DNA from: Terriglobia bacterium
GTDB lineage: Bacteria > Acidobacteriota > Terriglobia > Terriglobales > Acidobacteriaceae
Length of the DNA: 64,000 bases
Assembly (NCBI GenBank): GCA_020073165.1
Contig: JAIQFP010000010.1
Coordinates: 1 to 64,000 of the forward strand
Direction of reading: 5' to 3'
Below, piece by piece: positions 8,920-16,893 of the stretch (position 1 is the stretch's first letter; each line of letters starts with the position of its first letter). A program made the position numbers and the translations under genes. Below the pieces are notes generated by a model. The model was not told the origin of the DNA, did not search any database, and worked only from the letters and a program-made list of their open reading frames with translations.

Positions 8920-9585
8920 ATGATTAGAATCGTCACCATTGAGCGGGAATACGGCTGCGGCGGCGGTGAGATCGCTCGTCGCCTCGCTGAGCGCCTGCAA
9001 TGGAAGCTTTGGGACCAGGCCCTGACCGAGGAGATCGCCCGTCTGGCGCATTGTCCCAAAGCTGTCGTGGAGCGCCGCGAAGAACGTGATGATCCGCTCT
9101 ATTACCGCCTCTTCAAGTCGTTCCTGCGCGGCAGCTATGAAGGAAGCCTCAATGCGCACAAGCTGAACCTGGTGGACAGCGAAACCATCATGAAGACGAC
9201 CGCGCGGGTTGTCCAACACGCGGCCAGCAAGGGACACTGCGTCATCGTTGGCCGGGGCTCACAGCACTTCCTTTGCGACCGCCAGGACACGTTGCGCATT
9301 TTTCTCTATGCCCCAACCGAGCAAAAGGTGCAGCGGATCATGGCCCGAGGCAAGACAGAGGCAGAAGCGCGGGAGCGTGTCGACACCGTTGATCACGAGC
9401 GGACTGCCTTCATCCAGAAGTATTTCGGGGTCCCGTGGCCTGACCGGTCCTTGTATCATGCCCTGTTCAATACCGCGATCGGCGATGAGAGCGTGGTGCA
9501 GTCGATTGTGGATCTCATGAAAATCTTCGATGCAAGGACGGATACTGGAGTGGGGTGCATCTCCGTACCCGCTCCGTCGCGTTAG
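8920..9585 (+). CDS. Cytidylate kinase-like family protein
   Basis: A 221-aa protein of the cytidylate-kinase-like P-loop family (AAA-type nucleoside kinase fold). The N-terminus reads IRIVTIEREYGCGGGEIA, a degenerate P-loop, and the VGRGSQHFL segment near residue 115 is characteristic. The ATG at 8920 is chosen because it gives the conserved N-terminus; an upstream TTG at 8893 would add nine residues without similarity. The substrate is unknown, and these proteins are distinct from the essential Cmk. It starts 60 bases after the efflux operon and may be co-transcribed. Confidence 0.8.
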   Translation: MIRIVTIEREYGCGGGEIARRLAERLQWKLWDQALTEEIARLAHCPKAVVERREERDDPLYYRLFKSFLRGSYEGSLNAHKLNLVDSETIMKTTARVVQHAASKGHCVIVGRGSQHFLCDRQDTLRIFLYAPTEQKVQRIMARGKTEAEARERVDTVDHERTAFIQKYFGVPWPDRSLYHALFNTAIGDESVVQSIVDLMKIFDARTDTGVGCISVPAPSR

Positions 9586-9593
9586 GAGCCTTC

Positions 9594-10316
9594 ATGCGCA
9601 TTCTTTGGCTCAGCATCACTCTTGCGCTCTGCTGTTCGGCCGGCACGGCAGCCCAACTTGACGAGGTCCTCAAGAAAGCCGGCGAGACCCTCAGCCAGCG
9701 CGATATCTCCGGATTAAGCGACGACAAGATCATTGCCGGGCTGAAGCAGGCGCTTCAGGTCAGCACCGGTAAGGCTGTGGCTCTCACCGGCAAGCCCGAC
9801 GGCTTCCTGAAGAACGAAGCCACCAAGATCCTGTTGCCGCCGAAGCTTAAGACTGTCGGTCAAGGTCTGCGGATGTTGGGAATGGGCGCGAAGGTGGACG
9901 AACTTGAAGTCGGCATGAACCGCGCCGCCGAGCAGGCCGCGCCCAAGGCCAAGGAAATCTTTCTCGCGTCCCTGAAGAAGATGACCTTCGACGACGCTCG
10001 TCACATCCTCACCGGCGGGGACACCGCCGCCACCGACTACTTCAAGCGCACCGCATCCGCCGATCTCACCACCGCCTTCTCGCCGATCGTCCATAGCTCG
10101 ATGGAACGCGTCGGCGTCGTCCAGCAGTACAACCAGGTCATCAACAGCGCCCCCGGTGGCAGCGTCCTGGCCGGCCAGTTCGATCTCGACAAGTATGTGG
10201 TGGGCAAAACGCTGGACGGCCTCTTCTACATGCTCGGAGAAGAAGAAAAACAGATTCGCAAGAACCCCGCCGCCCAGACTACAGCGCTACTGAGAGAAGT
10301 TTTTGGCAGAAAATGA
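9594..10316 (+). CDS. DUF4197 secreted protein
   Basis: A 240-aa protein with a cleavable signal peptide (ILWLSITLALCCSAGTAA) and the whole DUF4197 domain. Landmarks are KQALQVSTGKAV near residue 45, the AKEIFLASLKKMTFDD segment and GGDTAATDYF near the middle. The start ATG follows a TAGGAG site at the end of the preceding gene. The domain is all-helical and widespread in Gram-negative bacteria; its function is not known. It probably resides in the periplasm. Confidence 0.85.
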   Translation: MRILWLSITLALCCSAGTAAQLDEVLKKAGETLSQRDISGLSDDKIIAGLKQALQVSTGKAVALTGKPDGFLKNEATKILLPPKLKTVGQGLRMLGMGAKVDELEVGMNRAAEQAAPKAKEIFLASLKKMTFDDARHILTGGDTAATDYFKRTASADLTTAFSPIVHSSMERVGVVQQYNQVINSAPGGSVLAGQFDLDKYVVGKTLDGLFYMLGEEEKQIRKNPAAQTTALLREVFGRK

Positions 10317-10485
10317 CGAGGAGAGATGGTCTTGGGGCACAGCTTGAGCCGTGCCGCTAAGGGCCCGGAAACGCTGGGCTCTTACCTCTGACTTCGCTCA
10401 TAGCAGGCCACTCCAGCGCATAAGTGTGCTAATATTCCGGCCCCGGAATCGCTTTGTGGGTATGGGCAATCCCAGGAGGGGCATC

Positions 10486-11088
10486 ATGAGAATTTCCAGG
10501 ATCGCAGCGGGAGCAGGCATGGCGACATGGATGGCAGTAGCGTCGCTGCTGTTGGGCAGCACAGGGCTCTCGGGTGTGGCTGCTGCCAGCAAGGGCGGAT
10601 CAGTCGAAAACACGCCGCCCGGCCAATATTGCACCGACAATGGTGGCGTGGTGGAGACTCGCCAGGCGGCTTACAACACCAACGGTGGGCCCATCCTGCG
10701 GCTGGCGGGTATTCGCAGCTTCTGCCGCTGGACCTCGAAGAGTGATGGCTCCCGAATCTATGTCGCCCTGGACACTCTGTACACCACCAATCCCAGCCTG
10801 GCCGCCCTGGCGTATTACTCCCAGACGCAACCCGGCAATTGCACCGGTAATCCGGCGTCCTGCTATTGTTCTCTCCTCGGCGGCACCGATCTGTTCGGCG
10901 GCATTAACGCCGCCGGCGGCGGTTGGATCAAGAACAACTCCGTGGACCGCGTGTTGGACGCATGCATCTTTCCGGACAATTCCACGATCGATTCGTGGGG
11001 ACTGTTTTATCACTCTGCCGGCATCGTGCGCGGCATTGATCTGGACGGAATCCTGCGCTATCCGAACCCGTACGCTAAGAAACACTGA
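10486..11088 (+). CDS. Secreted Cys-rich protein with DUF333-like segment
   Basis: The ATG at 10486 follows AGGAGG and opens with a signal peptide (about 28 residues), giving a 200-aa exported protein. The mature part is rich in Cys, Asn, Gly and Tyr. Its second half contains NPASCYC, a GG turn and CIFPDNSTIDSWGLFY, which matches the layout of the short DUF333 (putative hemolysin) module. The first half has a similar CTDNGG...FCRW arrangement, so the protein may hold two diverged copies. Disulfide bonding is likely. The function is unknown. Confidence 0.7.
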   Translation: MRISRIAAGAGMATWMAVASLLLGSTGLSGVAAASKGGSVENTPPGQYCTDNGGVVETRQAAYNTNGGPILRLAGIRSFCRWTSKSDGSRIYVALDTLYTTNPSLAALAYYSQTQPGNCTGNPASCYCSLLGGTDLFGGINAAGGGWIKNNSVDRVLDACIFPDNSTIDSWGLFYHSAGIVRGIDLDGILRYPNPYAKKH

Positions 11089-11154
11089 GGTGCGGGCATG
11101 CAGCTGCCGCCAGCGGCAATTGGCGCTCGGGAATGTGTTAGATTGGGCCCATAC

Positions 11155-11230
11155 GGGCCCGTAGCTCAGCGGTTAGAGCAGTGGACTCATAATCCATTGG
11201 TCCCAGGTTCAAATCCTGGCGGGCCCACCA
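11155..11230 (+). tRNA. tRNA-Ile (CAU anticodon, lysidine-type)
   Basis: A full cloverleaf of 76 nt with encoded CCA. The acceptor stem GGGCCCG pairs with CGGGCCC, the D arm is GCTC/GAGC, and the anticodon loop is CTCATAA with CAT as anticodon. The T arm is CCAGG-TTCAAAT-CCTGG. The ACTCATAAT context matches the minor isoleucine tRNA whose C34 is converted to lysidine by TilS to read AUA, rather than initiator or elongator methionine tRNA. That identity comes from resemblance to known ileX-type genes. Confidence 0.93.
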
Positions 11231-11307
11231 AGTTGGCGTGCATGAGTTAGCCTGCTTTTTTCTGGCGTGTTGATCAGACGGCAGCTTTTCTCCTAGCGGT
11301 GGCCGGA

Positions 11308-12435
11308 TCAGTACTTGAAGGCATGCCCACGCCGCAGCCATGGCTGTTCGAAGAATCTCCAGGAAAGTTTGGCGATCACCAGGGTTGCCGCTACCCCGAG
11401 TAATCCTCCGATGAGCTCGACGGCCCCTGGTGCCTGGCTGAAACGAGCTGCGAGCAAACGCCGGGCCACTTCCATGAGGGGCCGGTGCAGGAGGTAGGTG
11501 CAATAGGCTATTCCTCCCAGTCCCCGCAAGTATGGGTTGCACAGCAAACGCTGGGACCGCCCAGCTCCGTTGAGCGCGAGGAGCAGACAACAGCCATAGA
11601 AAAGCGCCAGCAGTGAGTATCCCACTGTCATCATTGGCATAGAGATTTGCCCATAGTTGCCGAATGTCAGCCACCCCAGCGAAGCCAGGAGCACGCCTGA
11701 GAGGCTATATAAGAGAGCACTCTTACGCTGGACCGCCTTCCATAGCGTCGCGTTGCGCAGCAGCACCGCAATCAGCACTCCGACGCACAAGGCGTCGGCA
11801 CGACATGGCATGGGGACCATATCCGCAAACGCGCCGCGGGCAGTGGAGAAGCACAGAATTGTCCGCAGCACAGGAGCGCCAACCACGATCCCGACGAGTG
11901 CAGTTGTCAGTTGCGTGCTCGTCAGCTTGCGCACTATCAACGGTGCGGTCAGGTAAAACTGCTCTTCGACGGCCAGTGACCAGGTTGGCGAAATGAGAAT
12001 GAAGCCAAAGGTGCCCAGGTAAGCCATCCACACGTTTTGAGTGAAGGTGAGGTATGAGGCCAAGGGAAGCCGGCTCGCGGAATAAGCGCCTGTTGCGCCG
12101 GCCAGCAGGTAAACCGGGAGCTGCCAGAGCATGTAAGCCGCGACGACCACCCCATAGAGCGGAAGGATCCGAAATGCCCGACGGGCATAGAACGTGGAGA
12201 AGTATCGCGGAGAGTTCTTCGCATCCAGAAGAATGCCGCCGATCAGGAATCCCGAGAGCACGAAGAAGAGATCTACACCGCTCCACGAGAGTCTCCCGGC
12301 CGCTTCCAGCTTGGAGATCAGGGTCGAACTCGTAGAGAAATGGAAAACCGAGTGCCAGAGCAGTACCAGCAGGATCGCGATTCCGCGCCATCCATCCAGG
12401 GCGGGAATCCGCCCACTGGAGGGAACGACCGACAA
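11308..12435 (-). CDS. Acyltransferase 3 family membrane protein (OafA/YrhL-like)
   Basis: A 375-aa integral membrane acyltransferase with about ten hydrophobic segments. The hallmark N-terminal motif IPALDGWRGIAILLVLLWH supplies the catalytic-type His and is followed by FFVLSGFLIGG. The R-x10-like region after it (YARRAFRILPLY) is conserved, as is SWSLAVEEQFYL-type sequence near the middle. Such proteins O-acylate surface polysaccharide or lipid. The frame opens at a TTG with only a weak upstream site, so the start is uncertain by a few residues. It stands alone, convergent with the tRNA. Confidence 0.85.
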   Translation of the reverse strand: MSVVPSSGRIPALDGWRGIAILLVLLWHSVFHFSTSSTLISKLEAAGRLSWSGVDLFFVLSGFLIGGILLDAKNSPRYFSTFYARRAFRILPLYGVVVAAYMLWQLPVYLLAGATGAYSASRLPLASYLTFTQNVWMAYLGTFGFILISPTWSLAVEEQFYLTAPLIVRKLTSTQLTTALVGIVVGAPVLRTILCFSTARGAFADMVPMPCRADALCVGVLIAVLLRNATLWKAVQRKSALLYSLSGVLLASLGWLTFGNYGQISMPMMTVGYSLLALFYGCCLLLALNGAGRSQRLLCNPYLRGLGGIAYCTYLLHRPLMEVARRLLAARFSQAPGAVELIGGLLGVAATLVIAKLSWRFFEQPWLRRGHAFKY

Positions 12436-12667
12436 CTGCGGAGACCCAGCCCGTCACGCTTTCGGGGCGGAGCGCTGGACGGGCCGCGGTGGATGGCATC
12501 AGTTGTTGTCCAGGGAGTGTTGAGAAATGATACCAACGATGGCGCGCGTGAAGTTTCCACAGGGCCCGGCAAAAAAGGGGCCCGGGTATCGAAACCGTCA
12601 CCCTGTCTCGCACACCTGTGCCCGCTGCGTTCTACCCGGACCCAGGCGCATGTAAACCGATTTCCGT
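12436..12667. other. 232-bp gap between acyltransferase and fmdB genes
   Basis: I see no convincing small gene or strong hairpin here. The left end must hold the acyltransferase promoter on the minus strand, but no clear -35/-10 pair stands out. Confidence 0.5.
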
Positions 12668-12829
12668 TCAGCTTTTCCTTGACGTCACTGCGAAGAACTC
12701 GGCGGGTTCCTGCTCGACGTGCTTGCTGCCGCAGCGCGGGCAAGTCACCGGTTCGTCGTGCTCTGTCAGGGTAAGGACCTTTTCGAAGGACTTATGGCAG
12801 TCCAGGCAGATGTAATCGTAAACCGGCAT
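12668..12829 (-). CDS. FmdB-family zinc-ribbon protein
   Basis: A 53-aa protein starting MPVYDYICLDC, the standard opening of the FmdB/CxxC regulatory-protein family. Zinc ligands are Cys8, Cys11, Cys30 and Cys33. The ATG at 12829 is preceded by GGAGGAAAAC, which fixes the start; upstream in-frame codons are not needed. The family is named after a putative regulator of an amide/formamide operon, but its biochemical role is not settled. The neighbours are stress-type genes. Confidence 0.85.
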   Translation of the reverse strand: MPVYDYICLDCHKSFEKVLTLTEHDEPVTCPRCGSKHVEQEPAEFFAVTSRKS

Positions 12830-12904
12830 GGTTTTCCTCCGGCACGCGGCCGCTAAGCACATCGTTACAGGAAACGGGGCAGTCTCGGCGTATCCCTCCC
12901 CACA

Positions 12905-13333
12905 CTATTGCATCATCAGGAGCTTGCCTTGGGGGTCGCGGAAAATGAAGCTCTCGTTGCCGCGAATGATCTCCCGCGCAATCACACCATCTTCCCCCTG
13001 AAAACGAAACTTCGCGCCCACCACTTCGATCTGGTCGCCGGGAGCGAAGGTCAGGTTTTGGCTGCGCATGATCCGGGCCGGGGCGAGGTGCACCTGCAGC
13101 AGGCCGTCACCGGTCTTCAGCATCAGGTGGGCACCCATCTCACCTTCGCTCACGGGGCAGGCAAATTCCTGGATCTGGTGTACTGCCCCTTTGACCACCA
13201 CCTCATTGGCGGGGTTGTAGAGGGCGGCGCCCTGGGCCAGCGGGCGATGGAAACTGACGCCGAAGACCATCAGCAGGACGGCGATCACCGCCACGGCGAA
13301 GATCATCCCGATAAACAAGCTGGATAGTTTCAT
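12905..13333 (-). CDS. Single-pass membrane protein with OB-like exported domain, unknown
   Basis: A 142-aa protein with one N-terminal membrane anchor (LSSLFIGMIFAVAVIAVLLMV) and a mostly beta exported domain. The text reads like an OB-fold: VVVKGAVHQIQEFACP, then LMLKTGDGLLQVHLAP, then PGDQIEVVGAKFRF. The start ATG lies behind GGAGAG. It sits immediately downstream of the Hsp20-like gene, with the frames nearly touching, so they are probably one transcript. Similarity to DNA-binding-like exported OB proteins is an inference. Confidence 0.7.
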   Translation of the reverse strand: MKLSSLFIGMIFAVAVIAVLLMVFGVSFHRPLAQGAALYNPANEVVVKGAVHQIQEFACPVSEGEMGAHLMLKTGDGLLQVHLAPARIMRSQNLTFAPGDQIEVVGAKFRFQGEDGVIAREIIRGNESFIFRDPQGKLLMMQ

Positions 13334-13392
13334 GGCCGTCTCTCCTTTTCGTGACTTGCCGGTTCCGGCCACCATTGACAAAAGCAGCCTGC

Positions 13393-13920
13393 TCAAGCGA
13401 CCTTGAGCTGGGTTTGGGTTGCGTGCCTGACGGCTTTGGGCAGTTCAAACCGCAGCATGCCTCCCTGTAATTCGATCCGAGCCGCCTCGGGGACCACCTC
13501 GCTGGCCAGCTCGACGATGCGCAAGATCGTGTCGGGATACAGGTCGATATAAACGTTCTTCGACCCCTCGATTTCAGGCGCACTCACATCCTTCTTGCCG
13601 AGAATCGTGATGCGATGAGGCTCGATGGCGACGCGCAGCTCATTGTCCGCAAAGCTCAAAACATTGGCGCGTACCCGGACCCGCCCGTGGGATTCTGAGA
13701 TGGCCACCGAAACCGGCCGGAGCAGTTCGGACTCTGCCCGCAGCCAGTCTTCCCAGTCATGGCCGTGCTTCCGGCCACGGGCTTCGAACAACTCGTAGGC
13801 GCGGCGTGCGATCGCCAGTTGAACCTGCTGCATTTCCCACTGAACCTTAGCGGGATCGCATGGGGTCAAGGTCGTAGACGTAGGCGCTGCCTGCGGTTGG
13901 GACCGCTCCCCGGACTTCAT
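13393..13920 (-). CDS. DUF2934 plus Hsp20-like domain protein
   Basis: A 175-aa protein. Residues about 30-65 form a DUF2934 module (IARRAYELFEARGRKHG...WLRAESEL), and residues about 75-170 form an alpha-crystallin-like beta sandwich (VRVRANVLSFADNELRVAIEP). Start ATG at 13920 follows GGAAGGAGGGG. The DUF2934-Hsp20 combination occurs in soil bacteria and suggests a small heat-shock or stress role. The C-terminal IxI/V motif of classical sHsps is not obvious, so chaperone oligomerisation may differ. Confidence 0.8.
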   Translation of the reverse strand: MKSGERSQPQAAPTSTTLTPCDPAKVQWEMQQVQLAIARRAYELFEARGRKHGHDWEDWLRAESELLRPVSVAISESHGRVRVRANVLSFADNELRVAIEPHRITILGKKDVSAPEIEGSKNVYIDLYPDTILRIVELASEVVPEAARIELQGGMLRFELPKAVRHATQTQLKVA

Positions 13921-14191
13921 AACCCCTCCTTCCGATACAGCCTGTGAAAGAGGTTCGCTCACGCCAGATGTCAAAATCGGCAGAGGCTACAGCGAGCCGT
14001 CGTCGGACTCTCCCTTCCCGGGAAGGGCACACGTGCACACCTCTATTGTCCGTCCCGTTGTCCGACGGTGCGGTGACGGGTATCACCAGGGGATGTGTCG
14101 GGAGGAACAAGCACTCAGTACCCGGTACCGCGTTGGGAAGCCAGGCCGTCGCCTGTGAGATAATTTTTCTTCATATCCCTGCGAGGAGAGC

Positions 14192-14470
14192 ATGGCCGAG
14201 CGCAAAGTGTTCTGCGTCAAGTTGAAAAAGGAACTTCCGGGACTGGACGAGCCTCCCTTCGATACCGAACTGGGAAAGAAGATCTACGAAAATGTCTCCC
14301 AGGAAGCGTGGAATTCATGGATGGAGTTCTGCAAGATGCTGCTCAACGAATACCGCCTGAACCCCGCGCGGCGGGAGGACCAGGAAGCCATCGTCAAGCA
14401 AATGGAGCAGTTTTTCTTTGGCCAGGGCGCGGCGCCTCCGGCGCAGTACGTGCCTCCCGCGCAGCAGTAA
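14192..14470 (+). CDS. yggX: Fe(2+)-trafficking protein YggX
   Basis: A 92-aa protein that fits the YggX family: a Cys near the N-terminus (VFCVKLKKELPGLDEPPF), the YENVSQEAWNSWM helix and the NEYRLNP segment are all characteristic. A short Ala/Pro/Gln tail extends past the usual end. The family protects iron-sulfur proteins and iron trafficking during oxidative stress. A GAGGAGAG site precedes the ATG. It is a single gene in a divergent arrangement with the Hsp20 unit. Confidence 0.9.
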   Translation: MAERKVFCVKLKKELPGLDEPPFDTELGKKIYENVSQEAWNSWMEFCKMLLNEYRLNPARREDQEAIVKQMEQFFFGQGAAPPAQYVPPAQQ

Positions 14471-14527
14471 GGCGTTCGTGTGGCGGAGATACCCTCGGCT
14501 GGCGACTCTACCTGGGGCCGGCGCGGC

Positions 14528-15030
14528 TCAAAAATGCAGCACAATGCCGGTTGAGAACCAAAATCATTTTGGGTGTTGCTGAAGAACCGGGTTTGCACGA
14601 AATCGCCCTGAAACCGCCAGCCGACCGCCGGAACCAGTTTGTAATCCACCCCGCCGCCCAGGGCCGTGGCAAAGGAAGTATCGGAAGCCGAGACGGCATT
14701 CAGGCTCTCGTGCCCGGCCCCGAACAACGCATGGGCGAAGGGAGTGAACTTGCCCACCGAAACGGACACCCGCGGACCAAACAGGAAGGTATAAACGCTG
14801 GCGTCCGTATCCGATCCGTAATGGCCGCTGACGTCGGCCACGATCCCAACCCACGGTAAGACCTTGCCTTCGAGCGAGCCCTCCCATCCGTTCAGGTTGA
14901 CACCATTATTGGACACCAGGTCTGCGCGCTGGTACGAATATCCGAAAAAGATGTTGCCCTTGGGTTCTTGGGCGGCGGCTGCGGACGCGAACAGGAAAAG
15001 GGTTAACGCAATCGCGGAGATTCTGGGCAC
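14528..15030 (-). CDS. Outer-membrane beta-barrel protein, frameshifted near its 3' end
   Basis: The N-terminal signal peptide (MPRISAIALTLFLFASAAAA) is followed by alternating beta strands typical of an OmpA/OmpW-type 8-strand barrel. The straight reading frame runs on into the yggX gene on the other strand as an unlikely Cys/Ser/Arg-rich tail. Reading one frame over from about 14558-14563 gives FSTGIVLHF and a stop at 14528-14530, which is a perfect C-terminal barrel-insertion signal. A missing base in the A4 run (T4 on this strand) explains this, either a recent mutation or a sequencing error. The boundaries given assume the corrected frame. Confidence 0.75.
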
Positions 15031-15259
15031 AGAGATATCCCCCCTCTACGCATGGCGTGTCACGATTGTGGCGGCGAAATGTTTAGATGCGCGGTCGGGA
15101 CGAAACGGTCGCGAAAAAATTGCCGCTCTGGCGCCGGAACCAAAGACTTCGTTCGATTTCTACGACGCTGAAACCATCCCCAGACGTCGAACCCTTAGGA
15201 TGAAACTCGCCTGACGAACGACAGCCTGCAAAGACAGGCGTGGAGGCTACCCTTCTAGC

Positions 15260-15634
15260 ATGAACCGCACGGAGTTGAACTTGAAGTTGAATCTGGAAAT
15301 CTGTGCCAACGATGGTGTGACCGTAGTTTATTGCAGAGGCCGTCTCGCCTATCGCGAGGAAGCCACCGCGCTCTCCGAAGCCGTGGCGGAACTCTTACTG
15401 CACTCGCGCCACGTGGTGCTCGAACTCAGCGCAGTGGAGATGATCGACAGCGCCTGCCTGGGGGAGTTGGTGGTCATCCTGATGTGGGCCCGCGCCAGCC
15501 GGTGTTCGATCAAGCTGGCTGCTCCTCCCAGGCACATTCGCGCCTTGCTGGAACTCACGAACCTGGATTCCGTATTCGAGATTTACCCCACCCTGGACGA
15601 TGCTGCCCTAGCATGCAGGGAGCAGGCCGCTTGA
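15260..15634 (+). CDS. STAS-domain anti-sigma-factor antagonist
   Basis: A 124-aa single STAS domain. It has the beta-alpha layout of SpoIIAA/RsbV, and the phosphorylatable Ser sits in EMIDSACLGELV near residue 68. The partner kinase is not in this window. Such proteins control a sigma factor or a signalling phosphatase by partner switching. The nearest good GGAGG lies about 14 bases upstream of the ATG, so the start may be off by a few codons. Confidence 0.85.
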   Translation: MNRTELNLKLNLEICANDGVTVVYCRGRLAYREEATALSEAVAELLLHSRHVVLELSAVEMIDSACLGELVVILMWARASRCSIKLAAPPRHIRALLELTNLDSVFEIYPTLDDAALACREQAA

Positions 15635-15762
15635 AGCAGCACAGGGAGGGGACAGCGGACAAATTGTTTTTCCACAAATCCCACAATTCGTTGATTCGCA
15701 TCTTTTCACTCGTAGTAAAATCAAACTTCCACAAATGTCTGCCCCCGCAACGGGAGTCCGAA

Positions 15763-16014
15763 ATGGTCTCGAAGTGCGCCAACCCGGGCTGCTCGACCCC
15801 CTTCCTTTACTTGCATGAGGGCAAACTGTTTCGCTTCGAAAAGGGAGCGGGAAACGGCTCGGCATTCGGGACCGATCCCAACCTGCGACAGCCCATGCGG
15901 CGGATTGAATTCTTCTGGTTGTGCGATCGCTGTGCCGGTCGGATGACCGTGGTCTTTGAAGAGGGTGTGGGAGTCACGGTGCTACCGCTGACCCGTGGCC
16001 GGCCGGCGGCCTGA
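15763..16014 (+). CDS. Small zinc-binding hypothetical protein
   Basis: An 83-aa protein beginning MVSKCANPGC, with paired cysteines (C-x4-C near the N-terminus and C-x2-C in WLCDRCAG near residue 60) that could hold one zinc. The FLYLHEGKLFRFE core lies between them. I recognise this as a recurrent acidobacterial-type protein but know no function. The conserved frame starts at this ATG; longer upstream starts have no support. Confidence 0.65.
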   Translation: MVSKCANPGCSTPFLYLHEGKLFRFEKGAGNGSAFGTDPNLRQPMRRIEFFWLCDRCAGRMTVVFEEGVGVTVLPLTRGRPAA

Positions 16015-16025
16015 AGGCCCGCCTT

Positions 16026-16829
16026 TCAGCGCGGTGTGGGCGCGTATTTTCCCCTCAAGGCGTTCCATCGAATCTTCAGCATCTCGCCAAACATCCGCGC
16101 GCCATCGCGCAGAGGGCTGATGCGGGTGCCTTCGCGGTGGGCCCAGGCTACCGGCACCTCAGCCACCTTGAACCCAAACCGCTTGGCCAGGTAGAGCAAT
16201 TCGGGATCGAATCCCCAGCGCTCGATCTTTTGTGCCGGAAAAACTGCCTGGCCGGCACGCCGCGTAAAGGCCTTGAAGCCGCACTGCGTGTCCTTGAACT
16301 CGAGCCCCAGCGTGATGCGCAGCATCGCATTGAAGATGCGCCCGAAAAGTTGGCGATAGAGGGGTTGCCTCCGGGTCTGCAGTTGGCTTTGCAGCCAGCG
16401 CGATCCGATGGCGATGTCGGCGCCGTTGGCGATGGCCGTAAACAGCTTGTCAGCTTCCTCGATCGGAGAAGAAAGATCCGCATCGCTGAACAGCAGGATG
16501 TCGCCGCTGGCGTGCAGCATGCCATTGCGCACGCTGTACCCCTTGCCGCGATTGCCGGGATTTTCCAGCAACCGCAGCAGGGGAGTTTTCGCCAGATATT
16601 CTTGGATGATTTCCGCGGTGTTATCGCTCGAGCCGTCGTTGACCACGATGACCTCTGCATCAGCGCCGCGCTGGGCGATGTAGGTCAGCACTTTTTCCAG
16701 TGAGCCCGCGATGCGCGCGCTTTCGTTGTAGGCAGGAATGACGATGCTGTAAGTCAGTCGCCGGTTGTCAGTCGTCAGTCGTCCGTCGTTAGGCACGGGT
16801 TTCTGCGGAAGCTCCCCCACTTTGGACAA
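16026..16829 (-). CDS. Glycosyltransferase family 2 (dolichyl/polyprenyl-phosphate sugar synthase-like)
   Basis: A 267-aa GT-A enzyme. The fold starts at YSIVIPAYNESARI (about residue 27), the nucleotide-binding VNDGSSDNT follows, and the DxD-like acidic motif is in LLFSDADLSSP. GFKAFTRRAG and a C-terminal Arg-rich region follow. It resembles dolichyl-phosphate glucosyltransferases, which charge a lipid carrier with sugar on the cytoplasmic face. The first about 26 residues are encoded by one arm of a repeat element and may not be translated. The annotated TTG start is uncertain. Confidence 0.85.
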   Translation of the reverse strand: MSKVGELPQKPVPNDGRLTTDNRRLTYSIVIPAYNESARIAGSLEKVLTYIAQRGADAEVIVVNDGSSDNTAEIIQEYLAKTPLLRLLENPGNRGKGYSVRNGMLHASGDILLFSDADLSSPIEEADKLFTAIANGADIAIGSRWLQSQLQTRRQPLYRQLFGRIFNAMLRITLGLEFKDTQCGFKAFTRRAGQAVFPAQKIERWGFDPELLYLAKRFGFKVAEVPVAWAHREGTRISPLRDGARMFGEMLKIRWNALRGKYAPTPR

Positions 16830-16891
16830 ACAGTTTCAGAGTAAGTGTGCAGCAAGTCAAAAGGAGCTGACGACTGCGGACCGACGGCTGC
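16753..16891. repeat. Inverted tandem-unit repeat, class A (CAGTCGT type)
   Basis: The left arm (16753-16792) is built of imperfect 7-8-bp units of the type GTCAGTC/GTCGTCAGTC. The right arm (16865-16891) carries their reverse complement (GCTGACGACTG, GACCGACGGC). The two arms are 72 bp apart and could pair. The left arm lies inside the 5' end of the glycosyltransferase frame. Similar elements with different unit sequences recur in the window. Confidence 0.65.
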
Positions 16892-16893
16892 TT

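Noticed and set aside
14284-14527. C-terminal tail of the beta-barrel gene overlapping yggX
   Set aside because: Cys/Ser/Arg-rich out-of-frame translation caused by a frameshift; the corrected frame ends at 14528.
15212-15245. Hairpin CCTG-CAAAGA-CAGG upstream of the STAS gene, considered as a cyclic-di-GMP riboswitch
   Set aside because: Only a short stem; the conserved GACGCAAAGCC core and second helix of the GEMM class are absent.
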